Shown: positions 39,447-48,895 of the stretch, piece after piece
How the letters are laid out: each line of letters opens with the position of its first letter
How positions within the stretch are numbered: position 1 is the stretch's first letter
Origin: Cyanobium sp. Aljojuca 7A6
GTDB taxonomy: Bacteria > Cyanobacteriota > Cyanobacteriia > PCC-6307 > Cyanobiaceae
Assembly (NCBI RefSeq): GCF_024346455.1
Contig: NZ_JAGQCY010000010.1
Coordinates: forward strand, 60,107 to 124,106
Length of the DNA: 64,000 bases
Direction of reading: 5' to 3'
The notes under the pieces: generated by a model
What the model saw: only the letters and a program-made list of their open reading frames with translations
Told to the model about the DNA's origin: nothing
Database searches by the model: none
Made by a program: the position numbers and the translations under genes

Positions 39447-42219
39447 TCTCAGCACGCACGCACTCGGCCGTGGGCCTGAGCCGGAAGCCCAGCTTCTGGC
39501 AGACGTGCTGCATGCCCCTGTTCTCGTGCAGGATCTCGGCGCAGATGCGCTCAAGCCCTTCGGCGCGGCCAATCGCGATCAGCAATCCCAGCAAGGCAGT
39601 GCCCAACCCCTGCCGTTGCCAGGGATCGGCGATCAGCATGGCGAATTCGGCGGCGTTGTCGTCGTGGATCCTGCTGAGCCGGCCCACCCCCAGCACTTCA
39701 GCAGCGGCGCCGTTCTCCCCCGGGCGTTCCACCACCAGGGCCATCTCCCTGTCGTAGTCGGTGAAGCAGATCCGAGTCAGCCGTTCGTGGGCGATGCGGT
39801 GGCCCAGGGTCATCAAATGGAAATAGCGGAAGTAGACGCTCTGCTCCGAGAGGGTGCGGTGGAAGGCCACCAGCATGGGTTCGTCCTCCGGCCGGATCGG
39901 CCGCAGCGTCACTGGTGATCCGTCGGGCAGGTGCCAGGGGCGCACGTACTCGCTCGGATAGGGCCGGATTGCAGGCCTGGGGGTGAAGCAGGTAGCCCCG
40001 GAGGATGGCTGCAGCAGCACCCGGGCATCCAGGGCCACCATGGATCCCTTGCCGATCCCCGGTGCCACCCGCAGGGGGTTGATGTCGAGTTCCAGGATGG
40101 CCGGGTGCTCCAGCACCAGCCGGCTGAGCCGCACCAGCAGTCGCTCGAGTGCCGCCAGATCCACCGGAGGCCGGCCGCGCACCCCCTGCAGTGCCGCATA
40201 GATTCGGGTGCCTTCCATCAGCCGCCGGGCCAGGGTGGTGTTCAGCGGCGGCAGGGCCACGGCGCTGTCGCGGAACACCTCCACCAGCAGGCCACCGGTC
40301 CCAAACAGAATCACCGGGCCGAACTGGGGATCGATGCTGCTGCCGACGATCAGTTCGTAGGCCCCCGTCAGCTCCAGCATCGGCTGCACGGTCACCCCGC
40401 CGAAGGCGCTCTCCCCGTGTTGCGCCACGATCGCGTCCTGCATGCTGCGGAAGGCCTGCGCCACCGCGGCAGCGTTGGGCAGGTTGAGTTGCACCCCCCC
40501 GACGTCGCTTTTGTGGGTGAGCTCGGCGGAGAGCAGTTTGACCACCACCGGATAGCCCGTGGCGTCGGCCGCCGCCACGGCCGCCTCGGCACTGCTGGCC
40601 ATGTGGGTAGGCACCGTGGGAATTCCGTAAGCCTCCAGCACCTGCTTGGCTTCCCATTCGTTGAGCAGGGTGCGCCCCTGGGCCAGCACCCCGGCCAGCA
40701 GCGCTTCCACCCGCTGGCGATCGGCATGGGGCTCGCCAGCTTCATTCGGCTCGCTCTCGGGCACCAGGGCCGGAGTTTCGTAGAGGGCGCGCAGGTTGTC
40801 GCTGTAGCGCCACATGGCATCAAACAGCTGCACAGCCGCGTCCGGGTAGCGGTAGGTCGCGATGCCAGCGGCATTGAGCAGACGCTCTCCCGCGTCCACG
40901 TCCTGGCCCCCCATCCAGCTGGCCAGCAGCGGCTTGGTGGTGGTCGACGCCAGGGCCACCAGCCGTTCGGCCGTGCTGGTGGGGTCGGTCATGGCCTGGG
41001 GGGTGAGCACCACCAGCAGACCATCGCTGTCGGGGTCGTTAAGGGCGTGGCGGATGGCCTGCTCGTAGCGGTCCGGATCCGCGTCCCCCAGGATGTCGAT
41101 GGGATTGGCCCGACTCCAGTGCTCCGGCAGCACGGCGTCGAGGGCGGTCAGAGTGGCCGGGGCCAGCGTGGCCAATTGACCGCCATGGCGTACCAGGGCA
41201 TCGGTGGCGAGCACGCCTGGCCCCCCGGCGTTGGTGAGGATCGTCAACCGCGGCCCCTTGGGCCGGCGGCGTTGCTTGGCCAGCACCTCGGCCAGGTCGA
41301 AGAGGTCGGCGATGCTGTCTACCCGCAGCACACCGCAGCGCCGGAAGGCGGCATCCAGCACGGCATCACTGCCGGTGAGAGCTCCCGTGTGGGAGGCCGC
41401 CGCCTGGGCCGCTTCCGCGGTGCGTCCGGCCTTGATCACCACGATCGGCTTGGTGAGGGCCACCTCCCGCGCTGCCGAGAGGAACGAGCGGGGGTCGCCG
41501 ATCGATTCCATGTAGATGACGATGCTGTGGGTCTCCGGGTCGTCCCCCAGGTAGGTGATCAGATCCCCCCAGTCGACATCCAGCATCGAGCCCATCGAGA
41601 CGAAGGCGCTGAAGCCCACGTTCTCCTGCAGGCTCCAGTCGAGGACGGCGGTGCAGATCGCCCCCGACTGGCTCAGGAACCCCACGTGACCGGGGCGGGC
41701 CATGGCGCCGGCGAAGGTGGCATTGAGGCCGGTGCGGGGATTCATCAGCCCCAGGCAGTTGGGGCCGACCAGCCGCATGCCGGAGCGACGCAGGCCATCA
41801 CGGAGGCGGGCCTCGAGGGCGATGCCGACCGGGCCGATTTCCCGGAACCCTGCTGACAGCACGATCACGCCCTTCACCCCGGCCGCTGCGCACGCCTCGA
41901 TCAGGGCCGGCACCGTGGCGGCGGGGGTGGCGATCACGGCCAGATCCACAGGTTCGGGCACCTCCGCCACCGAGGCGTGGGCGCGGATTCCCAGCACACT
42001 GCGACGTTTGGGGTTGACGGGGTAGACAGTGCCGCCGAAGGGATGGCTGATCAGGTTCCAGAGCACCCCGCGACCGACGCTGCCCGGCCGGTCGGAGGCA
42101 CCGATCACCGCCACGCTGCGGGGTGAGAAGAGGGCGGCCAGCGGCTGGTGCTGGGAGCGGAGGATGTCGTAAGCCCGATCCGTGGCGCCACCGTCCCTGC
42201 CGGAGGGGTTCCCCTTCAT
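39394..42219 (-). CDS. Acyl-CoA synthetase (NDP-forming) fused to GNAT acetyltransferase
   Basis: 941 residues. Domains in order: CoA-binding (about 25-125, [20 protein letters not shown]), succinyl-CoA-ligase-like (about 150-450, with [17 protein letters not shown]), ATP-grasp (about 490-710), and a C-terminal GNAT domain (about 755-915, with [20 protein letters not shown]). This is the Pat-type architecture: protein lysine acetyltransferases acting on acetyl-CoA synthetase and other enzymes, with a synthetase part that may be sensory. Its ATG overlaps the TGA of the universal stress protein gene, and it ends a three-gene leftward operon. Confidence 0.92.
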   Translation of the reverse strand: MKGNPSGRDGGATDRAYDILRSQHQPLAALFSPRSVAVIGASDRPGSVGRGVLWNLISHPFGGTVYPVNPKRRSVLGIRAHASVAEVPEPVDLAVIATPAATVPALIEACAAAGVKGVIVLSAGFREIGPVGIALEARLRDGLRRSGMRLVGPNCLGLMNPRTGLNATFAGAMARPGHVGFLSQSGAICTAVLDWSLQENVGFSAFVSMGSMLDVDWGDLITYLGDDPETHSIVIYMESIGDPRSFLSAAREVALTKPIVVIKAGRTAEAAQAAASHTGALTGSDAVLDAAFRRCGVLRVDSIADLFDLAEVLAKQRRRPKGPRLTILTNAGGPGVLATDALVRHGGQLATLAPATLTALDAVLPEHWSRANPIDILGDADPDRYEQAIRHALNDPDSDGLLVVLTPQAMTDPTSTAERLVALASTTTKPLLASWMGGQDVDAGERLLNAAGIATYRYPDAAVQLFDAMWRYSDNLRALYETPALVPESEPNEAGEPHADRQRVEALLAGVLAQGRTLLNEWEAKQVLEAYGIPTVPTHMASSAEAAVAAADATGYPVVVKLLSAELTHKSDVGGVQLNLPNAAAVAQAFRSMQDAIVAQHGESAFGGVTVQPMLELTGAYELIVGSSIDPQFGPVILFGTGGLLVEVFRDSAVALPPLNTTLARRLMEGTRIYAALQGVRGRPPVDLAALERLLVRLSRLVLEHPAILELDINPLRVAPGIGKGSMVALDARVLLQPSSGATCFTPRPAIRPYPSEYVRPWHLPDGSPVTLRPIRPEDEPMLVAFHRTLSEQSVYFRYFHLMTLGHRIAHERLTRICFTDYDREMALVVERPGENGAAAEVLGVGRLSRIHDDNAAEFAMLIADPWQRQGLGTALLGLLIAIGRAEGLERICAEILHENRGMQHVCQKLGFRLRPTAECVRAEISLLDPAAARPAADPPG

Positions 42220-42662
42220 CGGTAGACCAGGACCGGACAGGGGGACTGGACCAGCACCCGCTGGGTTTCGCTGCCGATCAGCATCCCCACCAGGCCGCGG
42301 CGGCCGTGGGAGGCCATCAGGATCAGGTCGCAGCCCAGCCGGGTGGCGGCCTCGACGATGGCCTGGTGGGGCAGATCGCTCACCACACGCTCGGCCGTGG
42401 CGCTGACGCCGGCCTGCTTCGCCAGCACCAGCGACTCCTCCAGGATCCGATCCCCATCCTTGCGGCTGGCGTTCATCAGGGCCTCCATGGTGGTGGCGTC
42501 GAGCATCTCGCCGAGTCCCACCACCTGCACCGGCACACTGGCCTGGGCATGGAAGAACGTGATCCGGGCCCCGAGGGCAGCGGCCAGGGCCACGGCGTGG
42601 CGCACGGCCGCCAGTGAGAGGTCGGAGCCGTCGCTGGGCACCAGAAGATGGCTGTAGGACAT
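42216..42662 (-). CDS. Universal stress protein (UspA family)
   Basis: 148 residues of a single UspA domain. It starts [20 protein letters not shown] and ends with the ATP-binding motif [19 protein letters not shown] preceded by [14 protein letters not shown] (G-2x-G-9x-G-S type), so it probably binds ATP. It lies 54 bp downstream of the antiporter and is coupled (ATGA) to the Pat-type gene, linking ion, energy and acylation stress responses. Confidence 0.95.
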   Translation of the reverse strand: MSYSHLLVPSDGSDLSLAAVRHAVALAAALGARITFFHAQASVPVQVVGLGEMLDATTMEALMNASRKDGDRILEESLVLAKQAGVSATAERVVSDLPHQAIVEAATRLGCDLILMASHGRRGLVGMLIGSETQRVLVQSPCPVLVYR

Positions 42663-42716
42663 GGGGACTGCGGGTCTCCCCTCTGTCTAGTCAAGGCCCC
42701 GGATCAGTGCAGTGGG

Positions 42717-44798
42717 TCAGTGGAGTGGATCACTGATCACCAGGGCCGAGCAGCGCAGGCGCCGCAGCAGGCTGGTGGCCTGGTCACTGGCAGGAATCGG
42801 CAGACCCTCCACCAGGCGCCGCAAGGAGCGCAGGATCACCAGATCGTGGCTTTCGCTGCTGCGCTCGATCGCCTCGGCCACGTTCTGGTCGGCCAGAAGC
42901 TCCACCGTGACCGGCACGCCCCCACCGCCCCTGGGGGGGGAGGGAACCCACGCCTGCAGCTGGCGGGCCAGCTGCTCCCGTTCCGCCTGGGGCAGCCAGG
43001 GCTCGTGGATGTGCAGCAGGGTGATGGCGGCACCCTCCCCGGGGGGGCAGGCGCTGAGCAGCCGCTCCGCCAGCTGGTACTGCTCCAGGGCGCCGGCGGA
43101 GAGGTCCTTCACGGGGACGAGCAGCCGCCGGAAGCTGGCCGGGTCGTCCCGCAGCCGGGCCATCACCACCGGGCAGTGGGCCTGACGGCAGATGGCGGCC
43201 ACCAGATCGCCGAACAGCCAACGCCCCAGGCGGGGGGCCGCCGCCACGCCCACCAGGACCAGATCGGCCCCCTGTTCCAGGGCCGTGCGAGCGATGCCGC
43301 CGGGGATGTCGTTGTCGACCCGCAGCAGCGAGCGGCTGGGCACCCCCGCCGCCGCGGTGAAGGTATCGGCCCGCTCCAGCAGCTGGCGCCCCTCGGCCAG
43401 GGCCCGGTGCACCATCGCCTGGGCGCCGCGGCCGGCTTCGACCTGGCGCGGCGATACCACCGAGAGGGGCAGCACCGTGCCTTGGCGGCCGGCGTCCCCG
43501 TCGATCAGCCGCCCGGCCAGCACGAGCAGGGGTTCCTCGCTGCGGGCCTCGCTGATCGGCACCAGCACCCGCAGGGCCCGTCGCACCAGGGCCAGTTGAC
43601 CACTTTCCTGCAGGCTGAGATCCCTGGACCGGCGGCTGGCCATCCGGGTCATCGCCACCGAGGTGAGGATCGGCCCCAGGGTGGCTGTCACCACCATCAG
43701 GGCCAGGACGCTGTTGAGCATCCGCTCATCCAGCAGGCCCTGGCGGAAACCCACATAGGTGGCCGCCAGGGTGGCCGCCACCTGGGGGAGCGAGAGCGAC
43801 CACAGGGTCAGCATCTGGGGCCCGTCGTAGCGGTAGAGCAGACCCGACCACCAGGAGGCCAACCCCTTGCTGGTGATCAGCGTCAGGATCAGGGCGATGG
43901 CGAAAGCCGAGCCCGTCATCGTGCTGAGGAACACCGGCACGTCGAGCAGCAGACCGAGGTCGATGAAGAACAGTGGGATGAACAGGCTCGCCCCCACGAC
44001 CACCACCTGCTCCTTGACCCGGCCCTCCGGCAACACCCCGTTCACGGCCAATCCGGCCAGGAAAGCGCCGACGATCTTCTCCACGCCGGCCAGCTCCGCC
44101 CCCACTGCCGCCAGGAACAGGGCCAGCAGCACCGCCACGAACAACCGGCTGTCGCCATCCACGCTGCGGCGGATCAGGCCGCGTCCAAGCCGCCGGATCA
44201 GCAGCATCACAGCGGCGGCATAGAGGGCCACCTTGAGCAGCAAGGTGACCACCCCCGGTGCGCTCAGCTGGCCCTTCCCCAGGCTGACGCAGAGGGCCAG
44301 CAGCACCAGGGCGGCGATGTCGGTGAAGATCGTTCCGCCGATCGCCACCGTGACGCACTCCTCCCGCATGGCGCCGAAGCTGCGCACGATCGGGTACCCC
44401 AGGGGGGTGTGGGAGGCGAGGATCGAGCCGATCAGAACGGCGCTGACGGCCGGGTAGCCGTAGGCGAATCCCAGCACCGTTCCCGCCACCATCGGCAGGG
44501 TGAAGGTGAGCAGGCCGAAGCGGAAGGAGCGGGCCCGGATCCGCTGGAACTCCCCCAGGTCGATCTCCAGTCCGGCGATGAACAGCAGATAGATCACCCC
44601 CACGTCTGAAAGCAGCCGCACCGTCTCGTTGCTGGAGACGAGCCAGGCGAGGCCATGGGGACCGATCGCCACCCCGGCCAGCAGCAATCCCACCAGATCC
44701 GGCAGCCGCAAGGGCCGCACCAGGGGCGGCACCACCACGCTGAGCACCAGCAGCAGGGCGAAAATCGCCAGGGGATTGCCGGCCAGGAAGGTGCCCAC
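42717..44798 (-). CDS. CPA2-type cation/proton antiporter with C-terminal tandem USP domain
   Basis: 693 residues. The first 410 form a 12-13-helix Na+/H+-exchanger domain: LPDLVGLLLAGVAIGPHGLA, LLFIAGLEIDLGEFQ and GAFLAGLAVNGVLPEG. The rest is two universal-stress-protein-like lobes (about 430-555, with GADLVLVGVAAAPRLGRWLF, and about 560-690). This antiporter-USP fusion is known in cyanobacteria (NhaS5-like) and probably senses nucleotide or energy state to set pH and Na+ or K+ balance. The free-standing USP follows in the same operon. Confidence 0.92.
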   Translation of the reverse strand: MGTFLAGNPLAIFALLLVLSVVVPPLVRPLRLPDLVGLLLAGVAIGPHGLAWLVSSNETVRLLSDVGVIYLLFIAGLEIDLGEFQRIRARSFRFGLLTFTLPMVAGTVLGFAYGYPAVSAVLIGSILASHTPLGYPIVRSFGAMREECVTVAIGGTIFTDIAALVLLALCVSLGKGQLSAPGVVTLLLKVALYAAAVMLLIRRLGRGLIRRSVDGDSRLFVAVLLALFLAAVGAELAGVEKIVGAFLAGLAVNGVLPEGRVKEQVVVVGASLFIPLFFIDLGLLLDVPVFLSTMTGSAFAIALILTLITSKGLASWWSGLLYRYDGPQMLTLWSLSLPQVAATLAATYVGFRQGLLDERMLNSVLALMVVTATLGPILTSVAMTRMASRRSRDLSLQESGQLALVRRALRVLVPISEARSEEPLLVLAGRLIDGDAGRQGTVLPLSVVSPRQVEAGRGAQAMVHRALAEGRQLLERADTFTAAAGVPSRSLLRVDNDIPGGIARTALEQGADLVLVGVAAAPRLGRWLFGDLVAAICRQAHCPVVMARLRDDPASFRRLLVPVKDLSAGALEQYQLAERLLSACPPGEGAAITLLHIHEPWLPQAEREQLARQLQAWVPSPPRGGGGVPVTVELLADQNVAEAIERSSESHDLVILRSLRRLVEGLPIPASDQATSLLRRLRCSALVISDPLH

Positions 44799-44926
44799 GG
44801 GGTTGGAAAGGGTTGGCAGGAGTGTCTTCCAAGCCGTCCTAGGAGCGCCGCCGCCGCTGGCAGCGGCCCTGGCGGCGTCTTGTAACGGGCCCGCATCTGT
44901 CCCAGCCCGCCAGCAGAATCGGACCC

Positions 44927-46234
44927 ATGACGAGCACCGCCTGGCACCAGCACTGGTATCCGGTGGCCTTTCTGCGGGACCTCGACCGCAGCAGGCCCAC
45001 CGCCTTCACGCTCCTGGAGCAGGACCTCGTGCTCTGGTGGGATCACGCGGGCCAGACCTGGCGTGCCTTCGCCGATGTCTGCCCCCACCGCCTGGTCCCC
45101 CTCAGCCAGGGGCGCCTCAACGGGGCCGGAGAACTGGAGTGTCCTTACCACGGTTGGACGTTCGCCGGCGATGGCCACTGCACCGCGATCCCCCAGGCCG
45201 AGGCGGGGGCCACCCCCAGCGCCCTGCGATCCAGCTGCCGGGCCTATGCCACCGCCGAGGGCCAGGGCCTGCTGTTCGTGTTTGTCGGTGAGGCGGCCGC
45301 CGCCGCGGGGGTGCCCCTGCCCCTGGTGCCGGTGCTGGAGGAGCCGGGCTGGTTCGTGCAGGACACGTTCCGGGATCTGCCCATGGATGCCCTCACCCTG
45401 CTGGAGAACGTGCTCGATGTGAGCCATGTGCCCTTCACCCACCACCGCACCGTGGGCAAGCGGGAGAACGCCGCCCCGGTGGTGGCCTCCCTCACCAGTG
45501 CCGGTCCGGAGGGTTTCACCGCCCTGTGGCAGGAAGGGCCCCGCAAGGGCACGCTCGGCAGCCAGTCCACCACCTTCGCTGCCCCCGGCCTGATGTGGCA
45601 CGAGCTGACGGCGCCGGGCTTCGCCCGCATTCTCACGGTGGTCTACGCCACGCCGATCCGTCGCGGCGAATGTCGCCTGTTCGCCCGTTTCCCGTTTCAG
45701 TTCGAATCCAAGCTGCCCCCCCTGCTGCTGGGACTACGCCCCCTGTGGCTGCAGCACATCGCCAACCACACCGTGCTGGAGGACGACCAGGTGTTCCTGC
45801 ACTGGCAGGAGCGGGTGCTGGAGCAGCGGGGCCGCAGCGGCGGGGCCGAGCGGGCGTTCTTCCTGGCCACCAGCGCCGACGTCTACGTCAAGGCCCTGCA
45901 CGACTGGGTCAACGGCCACAAGGGCGACCCGTTCCCCGGCCAGCCCCTGCCACCCCGCCTCGACCAGACGGCGCTGATGGATCGCTGGGCCAGCCACGGG
46001 GAGCACTGCGCCGCCTGCCGTGGCGCCCGGCGGGGGTTGCGCCGCTGGCGGCGGCTGCTGCAGGCGATTCCCTGGCTGGCCCTGCTGGCGATCGCCTGGT
46101 GGCAGACCCCCCAGGCGCTGATCGTGGGGCTGCTGCTGGCCGGAGCGGCTTTGCTCCTGGCCCAGCGCTTCGATCGCTGGGAACGGCTGCTGCTGGCGGG
46201 AGATGGCGCCCCGCCCCGCAACAGGCCCGACTGA
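44927..46234 (+). CDS. PaO/Tic55-type Rieske oxygenase
   Basis: 435 residues. The Rieske [2Fe-2S] site is CPHR (Cys52, His54) and CPYHGW (Cys72, His75). The mononuclear iron site is ENVLDVSHVPFTHH. Near the C-terminus is the PaO-family CxxC (CAACRGARRG), followed by two membrane helices (PWLALLAIAWWQT and ALIVGLLLAGAALLLAQ). Members include pheophorbide a oxygenase, Tic55 and chlorophyllide oxygenase homologs. In cyanobacteria their substrates are mostly unknown, probably a tetrapyrrole. It is divergent from the antiporter. Confidence 0.92.
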   Translation: MTSTAWHQHWYPVAFLRDLDRSRPTAFTLLEQDLVLWWDHAGQTWRAFADVCPHRLVPLSQGRLNGAGELECPYHGWTFAGDGHCTAIPQAEAGATPSALRSSCRAYATAEGQGLLFVFVGEAAAAAGVPLPLVPVLEEPGWFVQDTFRDLPMDALTLLENVLDVSHVPFTHHRTVGKRENAAPVVASLTSAGPEGFTALWQEGPRKGTLGSQSTTFAAPGLMWHELTAPGFARILTVVYATPIRRGECRLFARFPFQFESKLPPLLLGLRPLWLQHIANHTVLEDDQVFLHWQERVLEQRGRSGGAERAFFLATSADVYVKALHDWVNGHKGDPFPGQPLPPRLDQTALMDRWASHGEHCAACRGARRGLRRWRRLLQAIPWLALLAIAWWQTPQALIVGLLLAGAALLLAQRFDRWERLLLAGDGAPPRNRPD

Positions 46235-46252
46235 GGCCTGCTCAGAAGGGTT

Positions 46253-46903
46253 TCAGCCCTTCCAGCCGGCCAGGTGGGAGGCGGAACCGGAGCGCACCAG
46301 GGAACGGGCGGCGGCCAGGGCCGGGGCCAGGTTGCTGGAGCTGAAGGGGGGCATGGGCCGGCTGCGCAGCCAGGCTCCCCAGCGGAACTCATGGAAGGGG
46401 ATCAGGGGGGCTGGATCGATCATTCCCTCCTTCTTGAGTCGCCACACCAGGGAGCGGTAGGGATCGTCCTGGAGATCCGGCAGCCGCTGCGGCAGGGCCG
46501 CCGGCGCCAGGGGGCCATGGCCGCGGCCGTCATAGAGGTACAGCCATCCCCGCTCCTGCAGTTCGGCCAGCACTGCCTTGGGTGGGTGTCCGGGCAAGTC
46601 CAGCACCAGGTAGCCGTAGGCCATCGCCGCCGGATCGATTTCGATCAGGCCCCGCAGGCGATGGTGACGGTCGACCATCCAGAGCTCCCCAGCCCCACCG
46701 CGCACCAGGGGCACGGGCTTGCCGCGCAGGTAGCGCAACCGTTGCTCGGCCGTTTCCTGGGAGAAGTCCTGCTGGCGACTGCGCACCTCCGCCAGGCCCA
46801 CGCACATCTGGGTGGGCTGGAGGTCGGCGATGGCCACGGTGAGCAGCTCCGCCCTGGGTCCCGGTGGGGGCAAAGGCCGGTAGGGGGGGAGGTGCAGGCT
46901 CAT
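46253..46903 (-). CDS. ParB/Srx-fold (ParB-like_2) family protein
   Basis: 216 residues. The N-terminal domain resembles the ParB-like_2 (sulfiredoxin/ParB fold) family: LTVAIADLQPTQMCVGLAEV, then PVPLVRGGAGELWMVDRHHR with the HHRxxG motif. The remainder is soluble and Pro-rich. It lacks the helix-turn-helix of chromosome-partitioning ParB, so a segregation role is unlikely; some relatives are CTP/ATP-binding or nuclease-like. The 3' end lies 18 bp from that of the Rieske gene. No partner gene is apparent. Confidence 0.85.
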   Translation of the reverse strand: MSLHLPPYRPLPPPGPRAELLTVAIADLQPTQMCVGLAEVRSRQQDFSQETAEQRLRYLRGKPVPLVRGGAGELWMVDRHHRLRGLIEIDPAAMAYGYLVLDLPGHPPKAVLAELQERGWLYLYDGRGHGPLAPAALPQRLPDLQDDPYRSLVWRLKKEGMIDPAPLIPFHEFRWGAWLRSRPMPPFSSSNLAPALAAARSLVRSGSASHLAGWKG

Positions 46904-46981
46904 GGGTGCCGGTGGCTGGCCCCCATCCTGACGGCTTCCCGCCTGGTCCCAGCCGCGGGAATAGGGTCAATCCACGTGCAG

Positions 46982-48115
46982 ATGTTCATGATCACCGCCC
47001 CTGAGCGAGATGGCGCCCTGGCGGGACCCCATGGCCCGATCGGAGTGCTGGTCTGCGGCCACGGCAGTCGCAACCGTCTGGCGGTGGCCGAATTCGCCTC
47101 CCTGGCCCACCAGCTCCAGCACCACCTCGATCCGGTGCCCGTCGACCACGGCTACCTGGAGTTCGCCCGGCCGATCCTGCGCGACGGCCTGGACGCCCTG
47201 CGCCGGCGTGGCGTACGCCATGTGCTGGCGGTGCCGGCAATGCTGTTCGCCGCCGGCCATGCCAAGAACGACATCCCCTCGGTGCTCAACACCTATGCCG
47301 CCGAGACAGGGCTGCGCATCGACTACGGCCGCGAGCTGGGGGTGGATCTCAAGATGATCCAGGCCGCCGCCGCCCGCATCCGCGCCAGCCTCGAGGCCGC
47401 CGATGCCGCTGCCGTCGCCGCTGGCGGCAGCCCCGTGCCGCTGCACGACACGCTGCTGGCGGTGGTGGGGCGGGGCTCCTCCGACCCGGATGCCAACTCC
47501 AACGTGGCCAAGGTGACCCGGATGCTGGTGGAGGGCTTCGGCTTCGGCTGGGGGGAGACGCTCTATTCCGGCGTCACCTTCCCCCTGGTGGAGCCTGGCC
47601 TGCGCCAGGCGGTCAAGCTCGGCCACCGGCGCATCGTCGTCTTCCCCTACTTCCTCTTCTCCGGGGTGCTGGTGAGCCGGATCCGGCAGCACAGCGAGCG
47701 GGTGGCCGCCGACCATCCTGAGCTCGAGATGGTCCAGGCCGGGTACCTCGGCGACCATCCCCTGGTGCTGGACACCTTCCGCGAGCGGGTCGCCGAGGTG
47801 CTGGGGGGCGAAGCCAACATGAACTGCTCCCTGTGCAAGTACCGGGCCCAGGTGCTGGGCTTCGAGCGGGAGGTGGGGGCCCCCCAGCACAGCCACCACC
47901 ACCATGTGGAGGGGCTGGTGGAGAGCTGCACCCTCTGCGAGCGGGAGTGCACCGGAGCCTGCCAGCCCGATGGGATGCCCCTGCCGGTGGGCGGTTCGGC
48001 CGGCGGACACGACCACGACCATGGCCATGGTCAGGGGGGCCATCACCACCATCCGATCTACCCCCACGCCGACCATCCCCTGGGTCCCCTCACCCTGCGG
48101 CGCCCGGCCGACTGA
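46982..48115 (+). CDS. cbiX: Sirohydrochlorin chelatase CbiX, long form with Fe-S/His tail
   Basis: 377 residues from ATG 46982; ATG 46988 is also possible. Two chelatase half-domains are seen: N-terminal GVLVCGHGSRNRLAV with the metal-site His near VPAMLFAAGHAKND, and C-terminal LLAVVGRGSSDPDANSN with PYFLFSGVLVSRIRQ. The tail carries MNCSLCKYR, the MxCxxC iron-sulfur motif described in CbiX, then CTLCERECTGAC. A His-rich metal-storage stretch ends it (HDHDHGHGQGGHHHH). It inserts Co2+ (or Fe2+/Ni2+) into sirohydrochlorin for cobalamin or siroheme. Confidence 0.92.
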   Translation: MFMITAPERDGALAGPHGPIGVLVCGHGSRNRLAVAEFASLAHQLQHHLDPVPVDHGYLEFARPILRDGLDALRRRGVRHVLAVPAMLFAAGHAKNDIPSVLNTYAAETGLRIDYGRELGVDLKMIQAAAARIRASLEAADAAAVAAGGSPVPLHDTLLAVVGRGSSDPDANSNVAKVTRMLVEGFGFGWGETLYSGVTFPLVEPGLRQAVKLGHRRIVVFPYFLFSGVLVSRIRQHSERVAADHPELEMVQAGYLGDHPLVLDTFRERVAEVLGGEANMNCSLCKYRAQVLGFEREVGAPQHSHHHHVEGLVESCTLCERECTGACQPDGMPLPVGGSAGGHDHDHGHGQGGHHHHPIYPHADHPLGPLTLRRPAD

Positions 48116-48505
48116 GTGTCCACGTCAGGGTCCGCTGGCCTCGTCGGTCTCATCCAGTGATGAGTCTGGAGAGACTCTTATTTGATCAATGTTTCCGATG
48201 GTTCGGGGCTTTCCCCCACCTGGAGGCCGTTTTCCCCCGTTTCAAGGGGCTTTTTCCACAGGTGGGTCCGTTCCGGCTGGCCTGGGACGCGGGGGCTGGG
48301 GAAAGTGAATGATTGCTCGGAACAGCCTTGACAGCCTTCGCCGGCAGCCATCGGCCGCTGGCGTGTTGCGGGACACCTCGGCCATAGCCCAGTTGGGGCA
48401 ACGAGTCTTATCGACCCGTCCCCATGGTTTCGCCCCTGAAGGCGTTTTTGACGCTGGGCCTTGCCTGTGGCGTACTTGAGGCGACCCCAGCCGACCCGCA
48501 CCAGC
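48116..48505. other. Intergenic region with a possible structured element
   Basis: 390 bp between cbiX and the DUF2811 gene. At 48215-48266 the stem CCCACCTG/CAGGTGGG encloses a second stem CCCC/GGGG (48235-48249), and a GGGGCTTT direct repeat sits at 48206 and 48246. No tRNA, known riboswitch or U-tract was identified. The remainder is presumably promoter sequence. Confidence 0.35.
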
Positions 48506-48739
48506 ATGGCCATCGATCCAGAGTGCCCGGGGTGTGTCGGCGACGAGGCGAGCGTCAGTCTTGAAGCCGAGGTGCCGGAGGTTCTCTACGAAGGCATGCG
48601 GGATTTCATCGACACCCATCCGCACTGGGATCAATACAGCGTCATCACCTCGGCTTTGGCTGGATTCCTGTTCCAGAACGGCTGCCAGGAGCCCGTCGTT
48701 TCCCAGCACTACCTCGACGGACTTTTCCAGAATCCCTGA
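48506..48739 (+). CDS. DUF2811 family small protein
   Basis: 77 residues from ATG 48506. The DUF2811 core reads VSLEAEVPEVLYEGMRDFID, then HPHWDQYSVITSALAGFLFQ, and the tail is NGCQEPVVSQHYLDGLF. This family is common in cyanobacteria, helical and soluble, with no known function. A CxxC pair near the start (CPGC) is an addition seen here. It converges on the GMC gene across a leftward terminator. Confidence 0.88.
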   Translation: MAIDPECPGCVGDEASVSLEAEVPEVLYEGMRDFIDTHPHWDQYSVITSALAGFLFQNGCQEPVVSQHYLDGLFQNP

Positions 48740-48742
48740 GAC

Positions 48743-48770
48743 AAAAAAAAGCGAGGGTGCCAACCCCCGC
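48743..48770 (-). terminator. Intrinsic terminator for the GMC gene
   Basis: On the - strand, GCGGGGGTTGG-CA-CCCTCGC forms a GC hairpin (48751-48770) followed by U8 (A-run at 48743-48750 on the + strand). It lies 126 bp downstream of the GMC stop. Confidence 0.8.
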
Positions 48771-48895
48771 CAATGATTTTCTCCCTTGCCCGACCCTTTG
48801 GAGGTCGCCCCGTCATTGTGCGCGCGCTGCGCCGGGAAGACTGTGGTGATGGACACCACCTTCCCACTCCTGTGACGGCTCCCTGACCGGCGCAG

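Noticed and set aside
46253..46903. Chromosome-partitioning ParB
   Set aside because: It has the ParB-like_2 fold but no helix-turn-helix, no parA neighbour and no parS-like site.
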